From Streptomyces sporangiiformans (GTDB lineage: Bacteria; Actinomycetota; Actinomycetes; Streptomycetales; Streptomycetaceae): a stretch of DNA of 64,000 bases. The translations under genes and the position numbers were made by a program. Under the pieces are notes generated by a model. It did no database searches and was not told where the DNA came from. It worked only from the letters and a program-made list of their open reading frames with translations. Numbering within the stretch: position 1 is the stretch's first letter; each line of letters opens with the position of its first letter. The stretch covers positions 1 through 64,000 of the forward strand of contig NZ_VCHX02000165.1 in assembly GCF_005768555.2 (NCBI RefSeq), written 5' to 3'. Positions 43,062 to 51,808 of this stretch are shown here, piece after piece.

Positions 43062-43439
43062 TCAGGTGAAGCGGATCTCGGTAGAGCGCCCGATCAGAAG
43101 GCGCTGCAGTCGGCCTTCGTCGTTCACGCGGCCGGCGGCGACGAAACTCGCCTCGGGGACACCCGCGCGTCGTACCTCCCCCAGGAAGAGCTCGTCCTGC
43201 CCGAGGGTGGTCGCCGACAGTCGATGGTGCGTGCGGGTGCCCTTCTCACGCTGCTCCAGGTAGCCCACGAGGGCGGCGCGGCCCCCGGCGAAGTCGGTGG
43301 CGTTGCCGTCGCCGGTGGAGAACAGGATGGACAGCGAGAAATCGTCGCTGATCAGGTCGAGGATCCGGGACGGCTCGTCCCCGTCGAGGATCTCGAACCA
43401 TGCGGTGAGGAAGGGGGCCGCGGTCGACGTGTCGGTCAT
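43062..43439 (-). CDS. SnoaL-like/NTF2-like protein
   Basis: 125 aa. NTF2-like cone fold pattern: N-terminal helices (FLTAWFEILDGDEPSRILDLISDDFSL), a central strand with DFAGGRAALVGYLEQREKG and strands around RTHHRLSATTLGQDELFLGEVRRA. Known relatives are cyclases, isomerases (ketosteroid isomerase) or binding proteins. Overlaps the SnoaL-like gene upstream by 4 nt (ATGA); they may form a heterodimer. No clear catalytic Asp pair can be assigned. Confidence 0.78.
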   Translation of the reverse strand: MTDTSTAAPFLTAWFEILDGDEPSRILDLISDDFSLSILFSTGDGNATDFAGGRAALVGYLEQREKGTRTHHRLSATTLGQDELFLGEVRRAGVPEASFVAAGRVNDEGRLQRLLIGRSTEIRFT

Positions 43440-43807
43440 GCCCGGCTCCTGTCCTGCGCGGACCAGTCGACCAGCTCGAACGAGGTGGTGAAGAAGGACT
43501 GGTAGCGCGCCATGAGTCCGCCGGGCGAGACCACCGCGGCCGAGAGGAAGGAGCCGGTGTAGCGCCCGCCCTCCGTCACCACTCCATAGACGGTCTCGAG
43601 GTCGCCGTCCCGGCTGTAGCGCAGGATCTCGTGCGCCCGGTCCACGGGATTGCGGCCGGCGATGTACGCGGCGAAGTCCTCCTTGGACTTGCCGATGATC
43701 TCCTTGCCGGGCAGGGCTATCAGGAAGCGGAAGTCCGGTTCGAGCAGGTCCAGCGTCCGTTCCGGTTGCCGACTGTCCATGCCGGCCATGTACGCGCGCA
43801 ACGCCAT
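43436..43807 (-). CDS. SnoaL-like/NTF2-like protein
   Basis: 123 aa. N-terminal YMAGMDSRQPERTLDLLEPDFRFLIALPGKEIIGKSKEDFAAYIAG is the helix-strand pattern of a SnoaL/NTF2-like protein, with DFRFLIALPG and GGRYTGSFLSA strands. First gene of a minus-strand group with the second SnoaL gene (4-nt overlap), EthD and a CoA ligase. A motif resembling the regulon operator lies 52 bp upstream (43859-43872). Paired small NTF2-like proteins are common partners in CoA-dependent hydratases. Confidence 0.78.
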   Translation of the reverse strand: MALRAYMAGMDSRQPERTLDLLEPDFRFLIALPGKEIIGKSKEDFAAYIAGRNPVDRAHEILRYSRDGDLETVYGVVTEGGRYTGSFLSAAVVSPGGLMARYQSFFTTSFELVDWSAQDRSRA

Positions 43808-43858
43808 GAGTGAGCCCCTTCGGTCGGCGGCCGCAGCCCTTCAGATCAACCTGAGCCA

Positions 43859-43872
43859 AGTTCAATTCAGTT
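43859..43872. promoter_or_regulatory. Regulon motif site a (AGTTCAATTCAGTT)
   Basis: Matches the ARTTSAAYTCARTT consensus exactly, 52 bp upstream of the SnoaL-like operon start (43807). Confidence 0.6.
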
Positions 43873-43963
43873 AGGATGGTATTCCGGTGGAAACACGCCT
43901 GGCAATAGTGCTTCACGGAGCTACCACGGCGGCAGGGGCACCGGCGCAATCGGCACGACAAAG

Positions 43964-43988
43964 CCCCCCGACGGAATCCGCCGGGGGG
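43964..43988. terminator. Strong terminator hairpin
   Basis: CCCCCCG-A-CGG, loop AAT, CCG-C-CGGGGGG: a near-perfect stem with one mismatch. It lies just after the TetR gene end (44014), between it and the SnoaL operon. Confidence 0.8.
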
Positions 43989-44013
43989 TGGGAAGACCGG
44001 GACGCTCAGGGCG

Positions 44014-44637
44014 TCACGTGGCGACCATCCGCACGCAGGCGCCCTCGATCAGTTCGCTGACCTCCGACAGCGGCGTCGGCCCCGACGGCCGGTACCACCG
44101 CCAGACGCTGACGATCAGGCCCAGCACGCTCGCACCCAGCAGTTGCGCGTCCCGCAGGGGGAAGGCGCCCTGCGACATGCCCCTTACCAGCAGGTTCGTC
44201 CAGTCCCGCTCGACGAGCTGGACCAGCTGGCGGGCCGCGACGCGCTCGGCCTCCTCCCGCTTGGACTTGCGCGGGCCGGAGAGCAGGTCCATGTGGTTCT
44301 GCAGGATGCGCATCTGCAGGACCTCGTGGTCGGAGACGTCGTAGGCCGCTCGTACGGCCGCCCGGAGCGCCTCGACGGGCTCCGCGGTGTCCGGCGCCGC
44401 CTCCGTGAACTTGTCGTGGGAACGCTGGAGTTCCAGCCGCATGATGGTGAGCAGGCAGTGGGTCTTGGACTCGAAGTAGTGGTACAGCGCGGTCTGCCCG
44501 ATGCCGACCCGCTCGGCCACGGTGGACCACTTGGTGGCCTCGAAGCCTGTCTCACCGAAGCAGTCGACCGCCGCCGCCAGAATGGCGGCGCGCTTTGACC
44601 TCGGTCCCGCTTCCGGTTCAACGATCCTTGTCGCCAT
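44014..44637 (-). CDS. TetR-family transcriptional regulator
   Basis: 207 aa. N-terminal HTH with RAAILAAAVDCFGETGFEATKWSTVAERVGIGQTALYHYFESKTHCL (residues 15-61). The C-terminal helical domain resembles TetR proteins of fatty-acid/steroid catabolism. A site exactly matching the 14-mer motif lies upstream (44693-44706), consistent with autoregulation. Related sites upstream of the catabolic operons at 43-62 kb suggest it is their repressor. Terminator at 43964 closes it. Confidence 0.93.
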   Translation of the reverse strand: MATRIVEPEAGPRSKRAAILAAAVDCFGETGFEATKWSTVAERVGIGQTALYHYFESKTHCLLTIMRLELQRSHDKFTEAAPDTAEPVEALRAAVRAAYDVSDHEVLQMRILQNHMDLLSGPRKSKREEAERVAARQLVQLVERDWTNLLVRGMSQGAFPLRDAQLLGASVLGLIVSVWRWYRPSGPTPLSEVSELIEGACVRMVAT

Positions 44638-44692
44638 GACTGCCCTGTCTCCTGGCTGCCGCCCGCCTCGTCCGTACCCGAGGGTAGCCCCA

Positions 44693-44706
44693 AGTTGAAC
44701 TCAGTT
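44693..44706. promoter_or_regulatory. Regulon motif site b (AGTTGAACTCAGTT)
   Basis: Exact match to the consensus in the TetR promoter, 56 bp upstream of its start; also within 20 bp of the thiolase 3' end. Confidence 0.6.
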
Positions 44707-44723
44707 GCCAATCGACTTTCAGG

Positions 44724-45890
44724 TCAAAGGCGCTCCAGCACGGTCGCGTTCGCCATGCCGCCTCCCTCGCACATCGTCTGCAGACCATAGCGTCCGCCGG
44801 TCCTGCGCAGCTGGTGGACGAGCGTGGTCATGAGCCGGGCGCCGGTGGCGCCGAGCGGATGCCCCAGCGCGATGGCGCCGCCGAAGGCGTTGATCCGTTC
44901 CTCGGCGGCGCCGGTCTCCTTCTGCCAGGCGAGGACGACGGAGGCGAAGGCCTCGTTGATCTCGACCAGGTCGATGTGGTCGATCGACAGCCCAGCCCTG
45001 TGCAGGACCTTCTCGGTGGCGGGGATCGGGCCGGTCAGCATGTGAATCGGGTCGGAGCCGACCACGGCCATGGTGTGCACGCGCGCGAGCGGCGTCAGAG
45101 CGTGGCGGCGCACCGCCTCCTCGGAAGCGATCAGCAAGGCGGCCGCGCCGTCGGAGATCTGGCTGGAGACGGCGGCGGTGAGCCGGCCGTCCTCGGTGAG
45201 GGGCTTCAGGCCGGCCATCTTCTCGAGGGTGGTGTCGGCGCGCGGGCCCTCGTCGGCGGTGAGCCCGAAGGCCGGGGTGATCTCGTCGTCGAAGGAACCG
45301 GCGGCCTGGGCGGCCAGGGCCCGCCGGTGGCTGGCGAGCGCGAACCGTTCCATTTCCGCGCGGGAGATGGCCCATTTCTCGGCGATCAGCTCGGCCCCAC
45401 GGAACTGTGAGACCTCCTGGTCCCCGAAGTGCTCACGCCAGCCGTCACCCGCGTACGGGCTGCCCATGCCGGCCTGTTCGCCGACGTACATGGGGCTGGC
45501 GATGGGCACGAGGCTCATCACCTCCACACCACCGGCGACCACCAGGTCCGCGGTGCCGGAGCCGACCGCCTGCGCGGCGAAGTGCACGGCCTGCTGGGAG
45601 GAACCGCACTGGCGGTCGATGGTGGTGCCGGGGACGTGCTGCGGCAGCCCAGCCGACAGCCAGGCGGTGCGTGCGATGTTGCCGGTCTGTGCGCCGATCT
45701 GGCTGACGCACCCGAAGTACACGTCGTCGACAGCGCCCGGATCGGCGCCGGTGCGCTCCAGAAGGGCCCGCAGGACATGAGCGCCGAGGTCGGCGGGATG
45801 CACGCCGCTGAGCGTGCCTTTCCGGCGGCCGACAGGGGTGCGGACGGCTCCGACGATGAACGCTTGCGACGCGGTGGGCGCGGTGGGCAC
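44724..45890 (-). CDS. Acetyl-CoA acetyltransferase (thiolase)
   Basis: About 388 aa. Nucleophile Cys in RQCGSSQQAVHF (residue 95), GGAIALGHPLGATG with the His, and the third-site Cys in TMCEGGGMANA. All catalytic residues are present. GTG 45890 is preferred because GGAG lies 6 nt upstream; ATG 45902 would have no ribosome site, its upstream being the 13-bp repeat array. It is the last gene of the ten-gene operon beginning at 54131. Function: final thiolytic cleavage. Confidence 0.9.
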   Translation of the reverse strand: MPTAPTASQAFIVGAVRTPVGRRKGTLSGVHPADLGAHVLRALLERTGADPGAVDDVYFGCVSQIGAQTGNIARTAWLSAGLPQHVPGTTIDRQCGSSQQAVHFAAQAVGSGTADLVVAGGVEVMSLVPIASPMYVGEQAGMGSPYAGDGWREHFGDQEVSQFRGAELIAEKWAISRAEMERFALASHRRALAAQAAGSFDDEITPAFGLTADEGPRADTTLEKMAGLKPLTEDGRLTAAVSSQISDGAAALLIASEEAVRRHALTPLARVHTMAVVGSDPIHMLTGPIPATEKVLHRAGLSIDHIDLVEINEAFASVVLAWQKETGAAEERINAFGGAIALGHPLGATGARLMTTLVHQLRRTGGRYGLQTMCEGGGMANATVLERL

Positions 45891-45914
45891 GTGAGGCTCC
45901 ATGAGGGCTCGGGG

Positions 45915-45966
45915 CTCGGTGTTCGGGCTCGGTGTTCGGGCTCGGTGTTCGGGCTCGGTGTTCGGG
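45915..45966. repeat. Four perfect tandem 13-bp repeats
   Basis: CTCGGTGTTCGGG occurs at 45915, 45928, 45941 and 45954. It lies in the only sizeable gap (89 bp) of the operon, between the enoyl-CoA hydratase stop (45980) and the thiolase start (45890). Probably a recent slippage expansion. Confidence 0.85.
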
Positions 45967-45979
45967 ATTCGGAACGGGA

Positions 45980-46774
45980 TCAGGTCCCGCGCGAGGCGTG
46001 CGTGAAGTCGGGCGTCCGCTTGCCGAGGAAGGCGGCGACGCCCTCACGACCCGCGTCGGAGGCGGCCGCGGTGACCAGCGCACGGGCCTCGCGGTCCAGG
46101 TGCCGGCCGAGGTCCGAGGTGAGCCCGGCGGCGACGAGCCGGCGGGTGGCGCCGAACGCGGCGGTGGGTCCGCGGCGCAGGGCTTCCGCCGTACGCGCGG
46201 CCTCGGCGGCCAGCCGGTCGGCGGTGACGACCCGGCTCACCAGGCCGATGTCCGCGGCCTCCGCCGCCGGTATCCGACGGTTCGTCAGCAGCAGGTCCAG
46301 AGCCCGCTTGGGGCCGATGAGACGGGGCAGGAACCAGCTGACACCGGCGTCCGGTGAGTAACCGATGCCGGTGTACGCGGCGGTGAACGTCGCATCGTCG
46401 GCGGCGAGAGTCACATCGGCGGCCGCGGCCAGCCCGATGCCCGCGCCCGCGACGGCTCCCTGCACGGCGGCCACCACGGGCGCATCGCTCGCGGCGAACG
46501 TCCGCAGGGCGTCGTGCAGTGCGTCGGTCACCTCGGTGAGGTGCTTCTCCAGCGCCTCACCCGAGAGCCGGGAGAACTCTCGGAGATCGCCGCCGACACA
46601 GAAGGACCTCCCCTCGCCGGTGAGCAGCACCGCCCGTACGGCCCGGTGTGCGCAGGCCCGTGCCGCGTCCAGCAGTCCGCGCGCCATGGTCAGGTCGATG
46701 GCGTTGCCCGCCTCGCCCCGGCGCAGGGTGATGCGGGCCAGCCCGTGGTCGTCGATCTCGATGCCGACGCTCAT
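45980..46774 (-). CDS. Enoyl-CoA hydratase/isomerase family protein
   Basis: 264 aa. Crotonase fold: GRSFCVGGDLREF (oxyanion-hole strand), AAVQGAVAGAGIGLAAAADV and YTGIGYSPDAGVSWFLPRLIG. C-terminal helices (GREGVAAFLGKRTPDFTHA) match normal crotonases. ATG 46774 overlaps the SDR stop (ATGA). Adds water across the 2-enoyl-CoA made by the operon's acyl-CoA dehydrogenases. Confidence 0.9.
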   Translation of the reverse strand: MSVGIEIDDHGLARITLRRGEAGNAIDLTMARGLLDAARACAHRAVRAVLLTGEGRSFCVGGDLREFSRLSGEALEKHLTEVTDALHDALRTFAASDAPVVAAVQGAVAGAGIGLAAAADVTLAADDATFTAAYTGIGYSPDAGVSWFLPRLIGPKRALDLLLTNRRIPAAEAADIGLVSRVVTADRLAAEAARTAEALRRGPTAAFGATRRLVAAGLTSDLGRHLDREARALVTAAASDAGREGVAAFLGKRTPDFTHASRGT

Positions 46775-47544
46775 CGCGCCGTCCATCCGCCGTCGACGGT
46801 CAGTACCTGTCCGGTGCAGTACGAGGAGGCGTCCGAGGCGAGGAACAGCAGTGCGCCGTCGAGTTCATGGCCGTCGCCTCCGCGCCGCAGCAGGGTGTTG
46901 CGCTCGACCCAGTGGCTGGAGCGCTCGTCGTCGAAGAGGTCCGCGGTCATCTCGGTGCGGAACCAGCCCGGGGCGAGCGCGTTGACACGGGTTCCGCTCG
47001 GGCCCCACTGTCCGGCCAGCTCTCGGGTCAGGCCGATCAGTCCGGCCTTGGACGCCGAGTAACTCGCGCCGCCGAGGGGCGCGGCGGTCACCAGACCGAG
47101 GATGGAGGAGACATTGATGATGCTCCTGCCGCCCGCGTCACCGGGTGCCTCGGCGGTGAGGCGGGCCAGGTGGAAGGGCGCGGTGAGGTTGACGTCGAGG
47201 ACGTCGGCGAACGCCTCCGGCGGTTCGTCCTCGGCACGGGTCTCGCCGGAGGTGGCCGCGTTGTTGACCAGGATGTCGATGCGGCCGGTGGCGGTCAGCG
47301 CGGCTCCGGCCAGCCGCGTACGGTCGTCTGACCGCGAGACGTCGCAGGCCACGGGGTGGATGCGTGCGTGGGAGTCGGCGAGTTCCTTCAGCCGGTCGAT
47401 GCGGCGGGCCGCGGCGAACACGGTGGCGCCGGCCTGTGCGAGGACGGCGGCGAAGCGTGCGCCGAGCCCGGCGGAGGCACCGGTGACCAGAGCTGTCCTG
47501 CCGTGGAGCGAGAACAGTTCGGCGGCGGATCGCGGCGCGCTCAC
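46771..47544 (-). CDS. SDR family oxidoreductase
   Basis: 257 aa. TGASAGLG at residues 21-28, LVNNAATSGE, NVSSILG and YSASKAGLIGL, C-terminal CTGQVLTVDGGWTAR. It could be a 3-hydroxyacyl-CoA or steroid-like alcohol dehydrogenase. GTG 47544 overlaps the upstream SDR stop by 4 nt (GTGA). Next to another SDR of the same operon. Confidence 0.9.
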   Translation of the reverse strand: MSAPRSAAELFSLHGRTALVTGASAGLGARFAAVLAQAGATVFAAARRIDRLKELADSHARIHPVACDVSRSDDRTRLAGAALTATGRIDILVNNAATSGETRAEDEPPEAFADVLDVNLTAPFHLARLTAEAPGDAGGRSIINVSSILGLVTAAPLGGASYSASKAGLIGLTRELAGQWGPSGTRVNALAPGWFRTEMTADLFDDERSSHWVERNTLLRRGGDGHELDGALLFLASDASSYCTGQVLTVDGGWTAR

Positions 47545-48317
47545 TCGTCCACCCCGATCGGCAGGGCGGTCGCGCCGCCGTCGAGCACCAGGGTCTGGCC
47601 GGTCATCCAGGAGGAGGCGTCGGAGGCCAGGAACAGCGCCGCGTTCGCCACGTCCTCCACCGTGCCGAGGCGCCTCAGCGGCAGCTTGGCGGTGAGGATC
47701 GGCTCGCGTACCTCCCATACCGCCCGCGCCAGTTCGGTCTTGATCAGACCGGGAGCGATGGCGTTCACCCGTGCCCGGGGCCCGAGTTCGTAGGCGAGCT
47801 GCCGGGTCATGTGCAGCATGGCGGCTTTGGTGGCGTTGTAGTAGCCGATGTGCGGGTCGACGATCAGCCCGCCGACGGAGGCGATGTTGACCACCGCTCC
47901 CCCGTGCTCGGCCATCCAGGCCCGCCAGGCGTACCGGGTCCAGGCGATCATGCCGTACTGGTTGACGCGTACGGTCTTCTCCGCGCGCGGCAGGTCCAGG
48001 TCGAGCAGATCACCGTGGTACGGGTTCGTCGCCGCGTTGTTGACGAGGATGTCGACCCGGCCGAAACGGGCCATGGTCTCGTCGACGCAGGCCTCGGCCT
48101 GCTCGGGCTCGCCGGCGTTGGCCACCACCGTGTGCAGGTCGCCGTCACCCTTGACGCGCAGCAACTCCTCGCGCGCCTCGGCGAGTCCGGCCGCCTTGCG
48201 GGCCGCGATCACCACATGCGCGCCGGCCGCTCGATACGCGGTGGCGATGCCGAGGCCGATGCCGCGGGATCCTCCGGTGATGACGGCGACCTTGCCGTCG
48301 AGGCTGTTGGTGCTCAC
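47541..48317 (-). CDS. SDR family oxidoreductase
   Basis: 258 aa. TGGSRGIG at residues 15-22, LVNNAATNPYHG, catalytic Ser in NIASVGGL and YYNATKAAMLH, C-terminal MTGQTLVLDGGATALPIG. GTG 48317 overlaps the acyl-CoA dehydrogenase stop, with GGAGG upstream. Two SDRs in tandem suggest two different alcohol oxidations. Confidence 0.9.
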   Translation of the reverse strand: MSTNSLDGKVAVITGGSRGIGLGIATAYRAAGAHVVIAARKAAGLAEAREELLRVKGDGDLHTVVANAGEPEQAEACVDETMARFGRVDILVNNAATNPYHGDLLDLDLPRAEKTVRVNQYGMIAWTRYAWRAWMAEHGGAVVNIASVGGLIVDPHIGYYNATKAAMLHMTRQLAYELGPRARVNAIAPGLIKTELARAVWEVREPILTAKLPLRRLGTVEDVANAALFLASDASSWMTGQTLVLDGGATALPIGVDE

Positions 48318-49543
48318 ACTGCCTCCGCCTTCGTGTCGGTCTTCTTGTACTTCGCGAGTTCCTGGCGGGCCACCGTCCGCAGATGCACTTCGTCGGGGCC
48401 GTCGGCGATGCGCAGCGCCCGGGTGATGGCGTACAGCCGGGCCAGTACGGTGTCGTCACTGACCCCCGCCGCGCCATGTGCCTGCACCGCGCGGTCGACC
48501 ACCTTGTGGGCGACCTCCAGCGCCGCGACCTTGATGGCGGCGACCTCCGTGCGGGCGGCGGCGTTGCCGACGGTGTCCATCAGCCAGGCCGACTTGAGGA
48601 CCAGCAGGCGCACCTGTTCGATCTCGATGCGGCTGCGGGCGATCCACTCACGCACCACGCCTCGGTCGGCGAGCGGCCCGCCGAAGGCGACGCGTTCGGT
48701 GACGCGCTCGCACATCAGCTGCAGGGCGCGCTCGGCGAAGCCCACGGCGCGCATCGCGTAGTGCATCCGCCCCGGGCCGAGCCGCCCCTGGGCGAGGGCG
48801 AACCCCTCCCCCTCGCCCCGGAGGATGTTCGCCGTCGGCACGCGCACGTCCTCGAAGAGCACGTCGCCGTGTCCGAGCCGGTCGGTGTAGCCGAACATCG
48901 GCAGGTCGCGCAGGACCGTGACGCCCGGTGTGTCGCGGGGAATGAGCAGCATGCTCTGCTGGCGGTAGGTGGGCGCGTCCGGATCGGTCTTGCCCATCAG
49001 GATGATCAGTTCGCAGTCGGGGTCGAGGATCCCGGAGGTGTACCACTTGCGCCCGTTGACGACGTAGCTGTCGCCGTCACGGGTGATCCGGGTCCGGATG
49101 TTGCGGGCGTCGGAGCTGGCGACCTCGGGCTCGGTCATGGCGAAGCACGAACGGATCTCCGCGTCCAGCAGGGGCCGCAGCCACCGCTCCTGCTGCTCGG
49201 GGGTGCCGTACAGCGCGAGCAGCTCCATGTTGCCGGTGTCGGGTGCCGAGCAGTTGAACACCTCGGGGCCGATGATGGAGCGGCCCGCCAGCTCGGCGAG
49301 CGGTGCGTAGTCGAGGTTGCTGAGCCCGGCGCCCCAGTCGCCGTGCGCCATGAAGAGGTTCCACATGCCCTCGGCGCGCGCCTTCTCCTTCAGTTCGGCC
49401 ATTACGGGCGGCAGCGCGTGCGGGTTGTCCCCTTCGGCGAGCTGGCGGTCATAGACGGCTTCCGCGGGGAAGACGTGCTGTTCCATGAACGACCGCATGC
49501 GGCCTTGGAGTTCACTCGCGCGGGGCGAGAATCCGAAATCCAC
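48314..49543 (-). CDS. Acyl-CoA dehydrogenase, ACAD11-like
   Basis: 409 aa. FAMTEPEVASSDARNIRTR, YVVNGRKWYTSGILDPDCE, GEGFALAQGRLGPGRMHYAMRAVG and C-terminal RIADGPDEVHLRTVARQEL. The RIADGPDEVH end and the N-terminal MRSFMEQHVFPAE match ACAD10/11-type enzymes and the paralogue at 36594. The APH-kinase gene is adjacent upstream (49581-50555), a 37-nt gap. It acts in the ten-gene operon. Confidence 0.92.
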   Translation of the reverse strand: MDFGFSPRASELQGRMRSFMEQHVFPAEAVYDRQLAEGDNPHALPPVMAELKEKARAEGMWNLFMAHGDWGAGLSNLDYAPLAELAGRSIIGPEVFNCSAPDTGNMELLALYGTPEQQERWLRPLLDAEIRSCFAMTEPEVASSDARNIRTRITRDGDSYVVNGRKWYTSGILDPDCELIILMGKTDPDAPTYRQQSMLLIPRDTPGVTVLRDLPMFGYTDRLGHGDVLFEDVRVPTANILRGEGEGFALAQGRLGPGRMHYAMRAVGFAERALQLMCERVTERVAFGGPLADRGVVREWIARSRIEIEQVRLLVLKSAWLMDTVGNAAARTEVAAIKVAALEVAHKVVDRAVQAHGAAGVSDDTVLARLYAITRALRIADGPDEVHLRTVARQELAKYKKTDTKAEAV

Positions 49544-49580
49544 GATTGCTCCTGTCCGGGATTCGTGTGGTCGGTCCGGA

Positions 49581-50555
49581 TCAGCCGAGGATGTCGCGTG
49601 CCGTGCGGATCATCGCGGCGATGGTGGGCGGCAGTCGCTCCTGGTCCGGGTCGTGGTGCTTGCCCTCGCGATGCCGGCGCAGGTTGTGGCCCATGATCGC
49701 GGCCATCTTCAGGCGGCCGAGCGCACGGAACCAGTCCATCGCCGGCAGCGGCGGCCGGCCGTCGAGGTAGACGGCCAGCAGTTCGGCCTCGCTGGGCAGG
49801 CCGTGTACGGCGTGCCCCACCTGGGGGAAGTTGCGGTGGTCGGTGAAGAGCAGGAACCAGCCGAGGTCGATGCGCGGATCGCCGACGCTCCAGATCTCCC
49901 AGTCGACGACGGCCACCGCGCGCTCGCCGGCGCACAGCACGTTGCCGAGCCGGAAGTCCCCGTGCAGCAGCACCGGTGAACGGCCGGCGGGCACATCATG
50001 AGCCAGGCGCGCCAACAACTCCTCGCCACCCGGGCGCAGTTCGGCGGGGACGGCGTGCAGGGTGCGGCTCCACCGCTCCAACTCCCCCGTCGCGTCGAGT
50101 GGTTCGGGCGCGTCGAATCCCGGTGTGTGGATGTCGGTAGCGTGCAGCCGCCGCAGAACCGTGGCGATCTCCAGCATCCGGGCGCGGGCCGTCGCGACGG
50201 GCACGTCTGCCTCGTCGAGTACGGGTTCGACGGCCTCGCCGACCGCGAAGTCCATCGCGAACCAAGCCGGTTGTGTCGCGTCGACGGCCACTACGCCCGG
50301 CACCGGGACCGGGGACCCTGCCAGTGCGCGCAGCACCCGTGCCTGGCGCAGCACGTCGTTGCGTCCCACGGGCCGCTGCCCCGGGGGCACCGCCTTGACG
50401 ACGTACCTGGCATCGCCTGCCGCAACCGAGTACGTCAGCCCCGAGTGGCCACCCGGCAGCACCTTCAACTCGCCAATCGGAGCGCCTGGATGACGGCGGG
50501 CGAGCCGGTCACGGACCCGGACTGCCAGCGGCGGCACCTGCGTGGCCGTGCTCAT
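49581..50555 (-). CDS. APH-like phosphotransferase family protein (ACAD10/11-type kinase)
   Basis: 324 aa. GGHSGLTYSVAAGDARYVVKAVPP, catalytic loop VLLHGDFRLGNVL (H-x-D-x4-N) and VVDWEIWSVGDPRIDLGWFLLF. It is a divergent paralogue of the kinase at 37787. Its ATG overlaps the stop of the acyl-CoA dehydrogenase upstream (50552). Proposed role: phosphorylation of a 4-hydroxyacyl-CoA. A kinase of CoA esters or of another alcohol is also possible. Confidence 0.9.
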   Translation of the reverse strand: MSTATQVPPLAVRVRDRLARRHPGAPIGELKVLPGGHSGLTYSVAAGDARYVVKAVPPGQRPVGRNDVLRQARVLRALAGSPVPVPGVVAVDATQPAWFAMDFAVGEAVEPVLDEADVPVATARARMLEIATVLRRLHATDIHTPGFDAPEPLDATGELERWSRTLHAVPAELRPGGEELLARLAHDVPAGRSPVLLHGDFRLGNVLCAGERAVAVVDWEIWSVGDPRIDLGWFLLFTDHRNFPQVGHAVHGLPSEAELLAVYLDGRPPLPAMDWFRALGRLKMAAIMGHNLRRHREGKHHDPDQERLPPTIAAMIRTARDILG

Positions 50556-51778
50556 CGGACGGGCTCCTTGGGCAGGCCGAGCACGCGTTCGGCGAGGATG
50601 TTGTGCTGGATCTCGTCGGTGCCGCCCGCGATGCTGTAGCCCGGGGCACCGAGCAGGTGCTCCGTCCAGGCGTAGGTCCCCCACTCCCCCGTGTCCGCGA
50701 CGAGGCTCGGTCCCAGGAGCTCGGAGACCAGGTCGCTGGTGCGCCGCATGGTCTCGGTGGCGTAGAGCTTGCCGACCGAGGCTTCCGCGCCGGGCTCGCG
50801 TCCGGCGACGAGGGCGGCGGTCACCCGCAGGCCGATGAGCCGTTGGACGAGGGTGCGGAGGTAAAGGTCGGCGGCGCGCTGCTGTTCGCTGCCGGTGAGC
50901 GGGCGGGGCAGGCGCCCGGCCAGTTCGAGCGCTCGGTCGGCGTTGTCCAGGCCGAGGTTGCCGGAGTCCAGCCGCTCGGCGGCCAGCACACTCAGCGTGA
51001 CCCGCCAGCCCTCGCCGACCGGACCGAGCCGGTCGGTGTCGGGCACCATCACACCGTCGAGGTAGACCTCGTTGAAGCTGGTGCCGCCGGTCATCTGCCG
51101 TATGGGCCGTACGGTCACGCCCGGTGCGTCCATGCGCACCAGGAAGACGGTGATGCCCGCATGCTTGCGTACGTCCGGGTCGGTGCGGCACACCGCGACG
51201 CCCCAGGTCGCCACGCGGGCGCCGGAGGTCCACACCTTGTGCCCCCGCAGCACCCAGTGGTCGCCCTCGCGCACTGCCCTGGTCCGCACCGCGGCGAGGT
51301 CGGACCCGGCCTCGGTCTCCGAGAACAGCTGGCAGGCCAGCTCGTCGGTGCGCAGCATGGGCCGCAGCCAGCGTCGCTTCTGCTCCTCCGTGCCCCAGAT
51401 GCCGACCGCGGGGGCGACCAGCTGCTGCGTCACCGGGAAGATCTCGGTGCGGTGCGGCACGTCGAAGGCCGCCTCTTCGGTGCGGTAGAGCTGCTCGTAG
51501 TACGCGGGCAGGCCCCGGCCTCCGTACTCCGCCTGCCAGTTGAGCGCGCCCCACCCCTGGTCATAGCGGGCGCGTTCCCACTCCTGGGTGCGCAAGGTGT
51601 GCTCGCGCTCCTGCTCCTCGGTCCAGTTCTCGAACACGGCGACGGAGTCGGAGCCGCTGCCCCACTGCTCGTCGTCGGCGCGGGTCCTGGCGACCGTGGA
51701 GAGCCATTGCCGGGCCCCGGCGCGGAACTCCTCGGGCTCCGGGACAGGTTCCGGGATGGATTCTGGAATGCCGCTCAT
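50552..51778 (-). CDS. Acyl-CoA dehydrogenase
   Basis: 408 aa. LFSETEAGSDLAAVRTRA, WVLRGHKVWTSGARVA, RPIRQMTGGTSFNEVYLDGVMVPD, and C-terminal SIAGGTDEIQHNILAERVLGLP. It is in the same subgroup as the gene at 19265. ATG 51778 is chosen (GGAAG 5 nt upstream); GTG 51790 is an alternative. The start of the N-terminus is Glu/Pro-rich. Position: after the Ltp-like thiolase, overlapping the kinase gene at its end. Confidence 0.9.
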   Translation of the reverse strand: MSGIPESIPEPVPEPEEFRAGARQWLSTVARTRADDEQWGSGSDSVAVFENWTEEQEREHTLRTQEWERARYDQGWGALNWQAEYGGRGLPAYYEQLYRTEEAAFDVPHRTEIFPVTQQLVAPAVGIWGTEEQKRRWLRPMLRTDELACQLFSETEAGSDLAAVRTRAVREGDHWVLRGHKVWTSGARVATWGVAVCRTDPDVRKHAGITVFLVRMDAPGVTVRPIRQMTGGTSFNEVYLDGVMVPDTDRLGPVGEGWRVTLSVLAAERLDSGNLGLDNADRALELAGRLPRPLTGSEQQRAADLYLRTLVQRLIGLRVTAALVAGREPGAEASVGKLYATETMRRTSDLVSELLGPSLVADTGEWGTYAWTEHLLGAPGYSIAGGTDEIQHNILAERVLGLPKEPVR

Positions 51779-51808
51779 CTGTTCTTCCACCTCCGATCGG
51801 CGAGAGGT

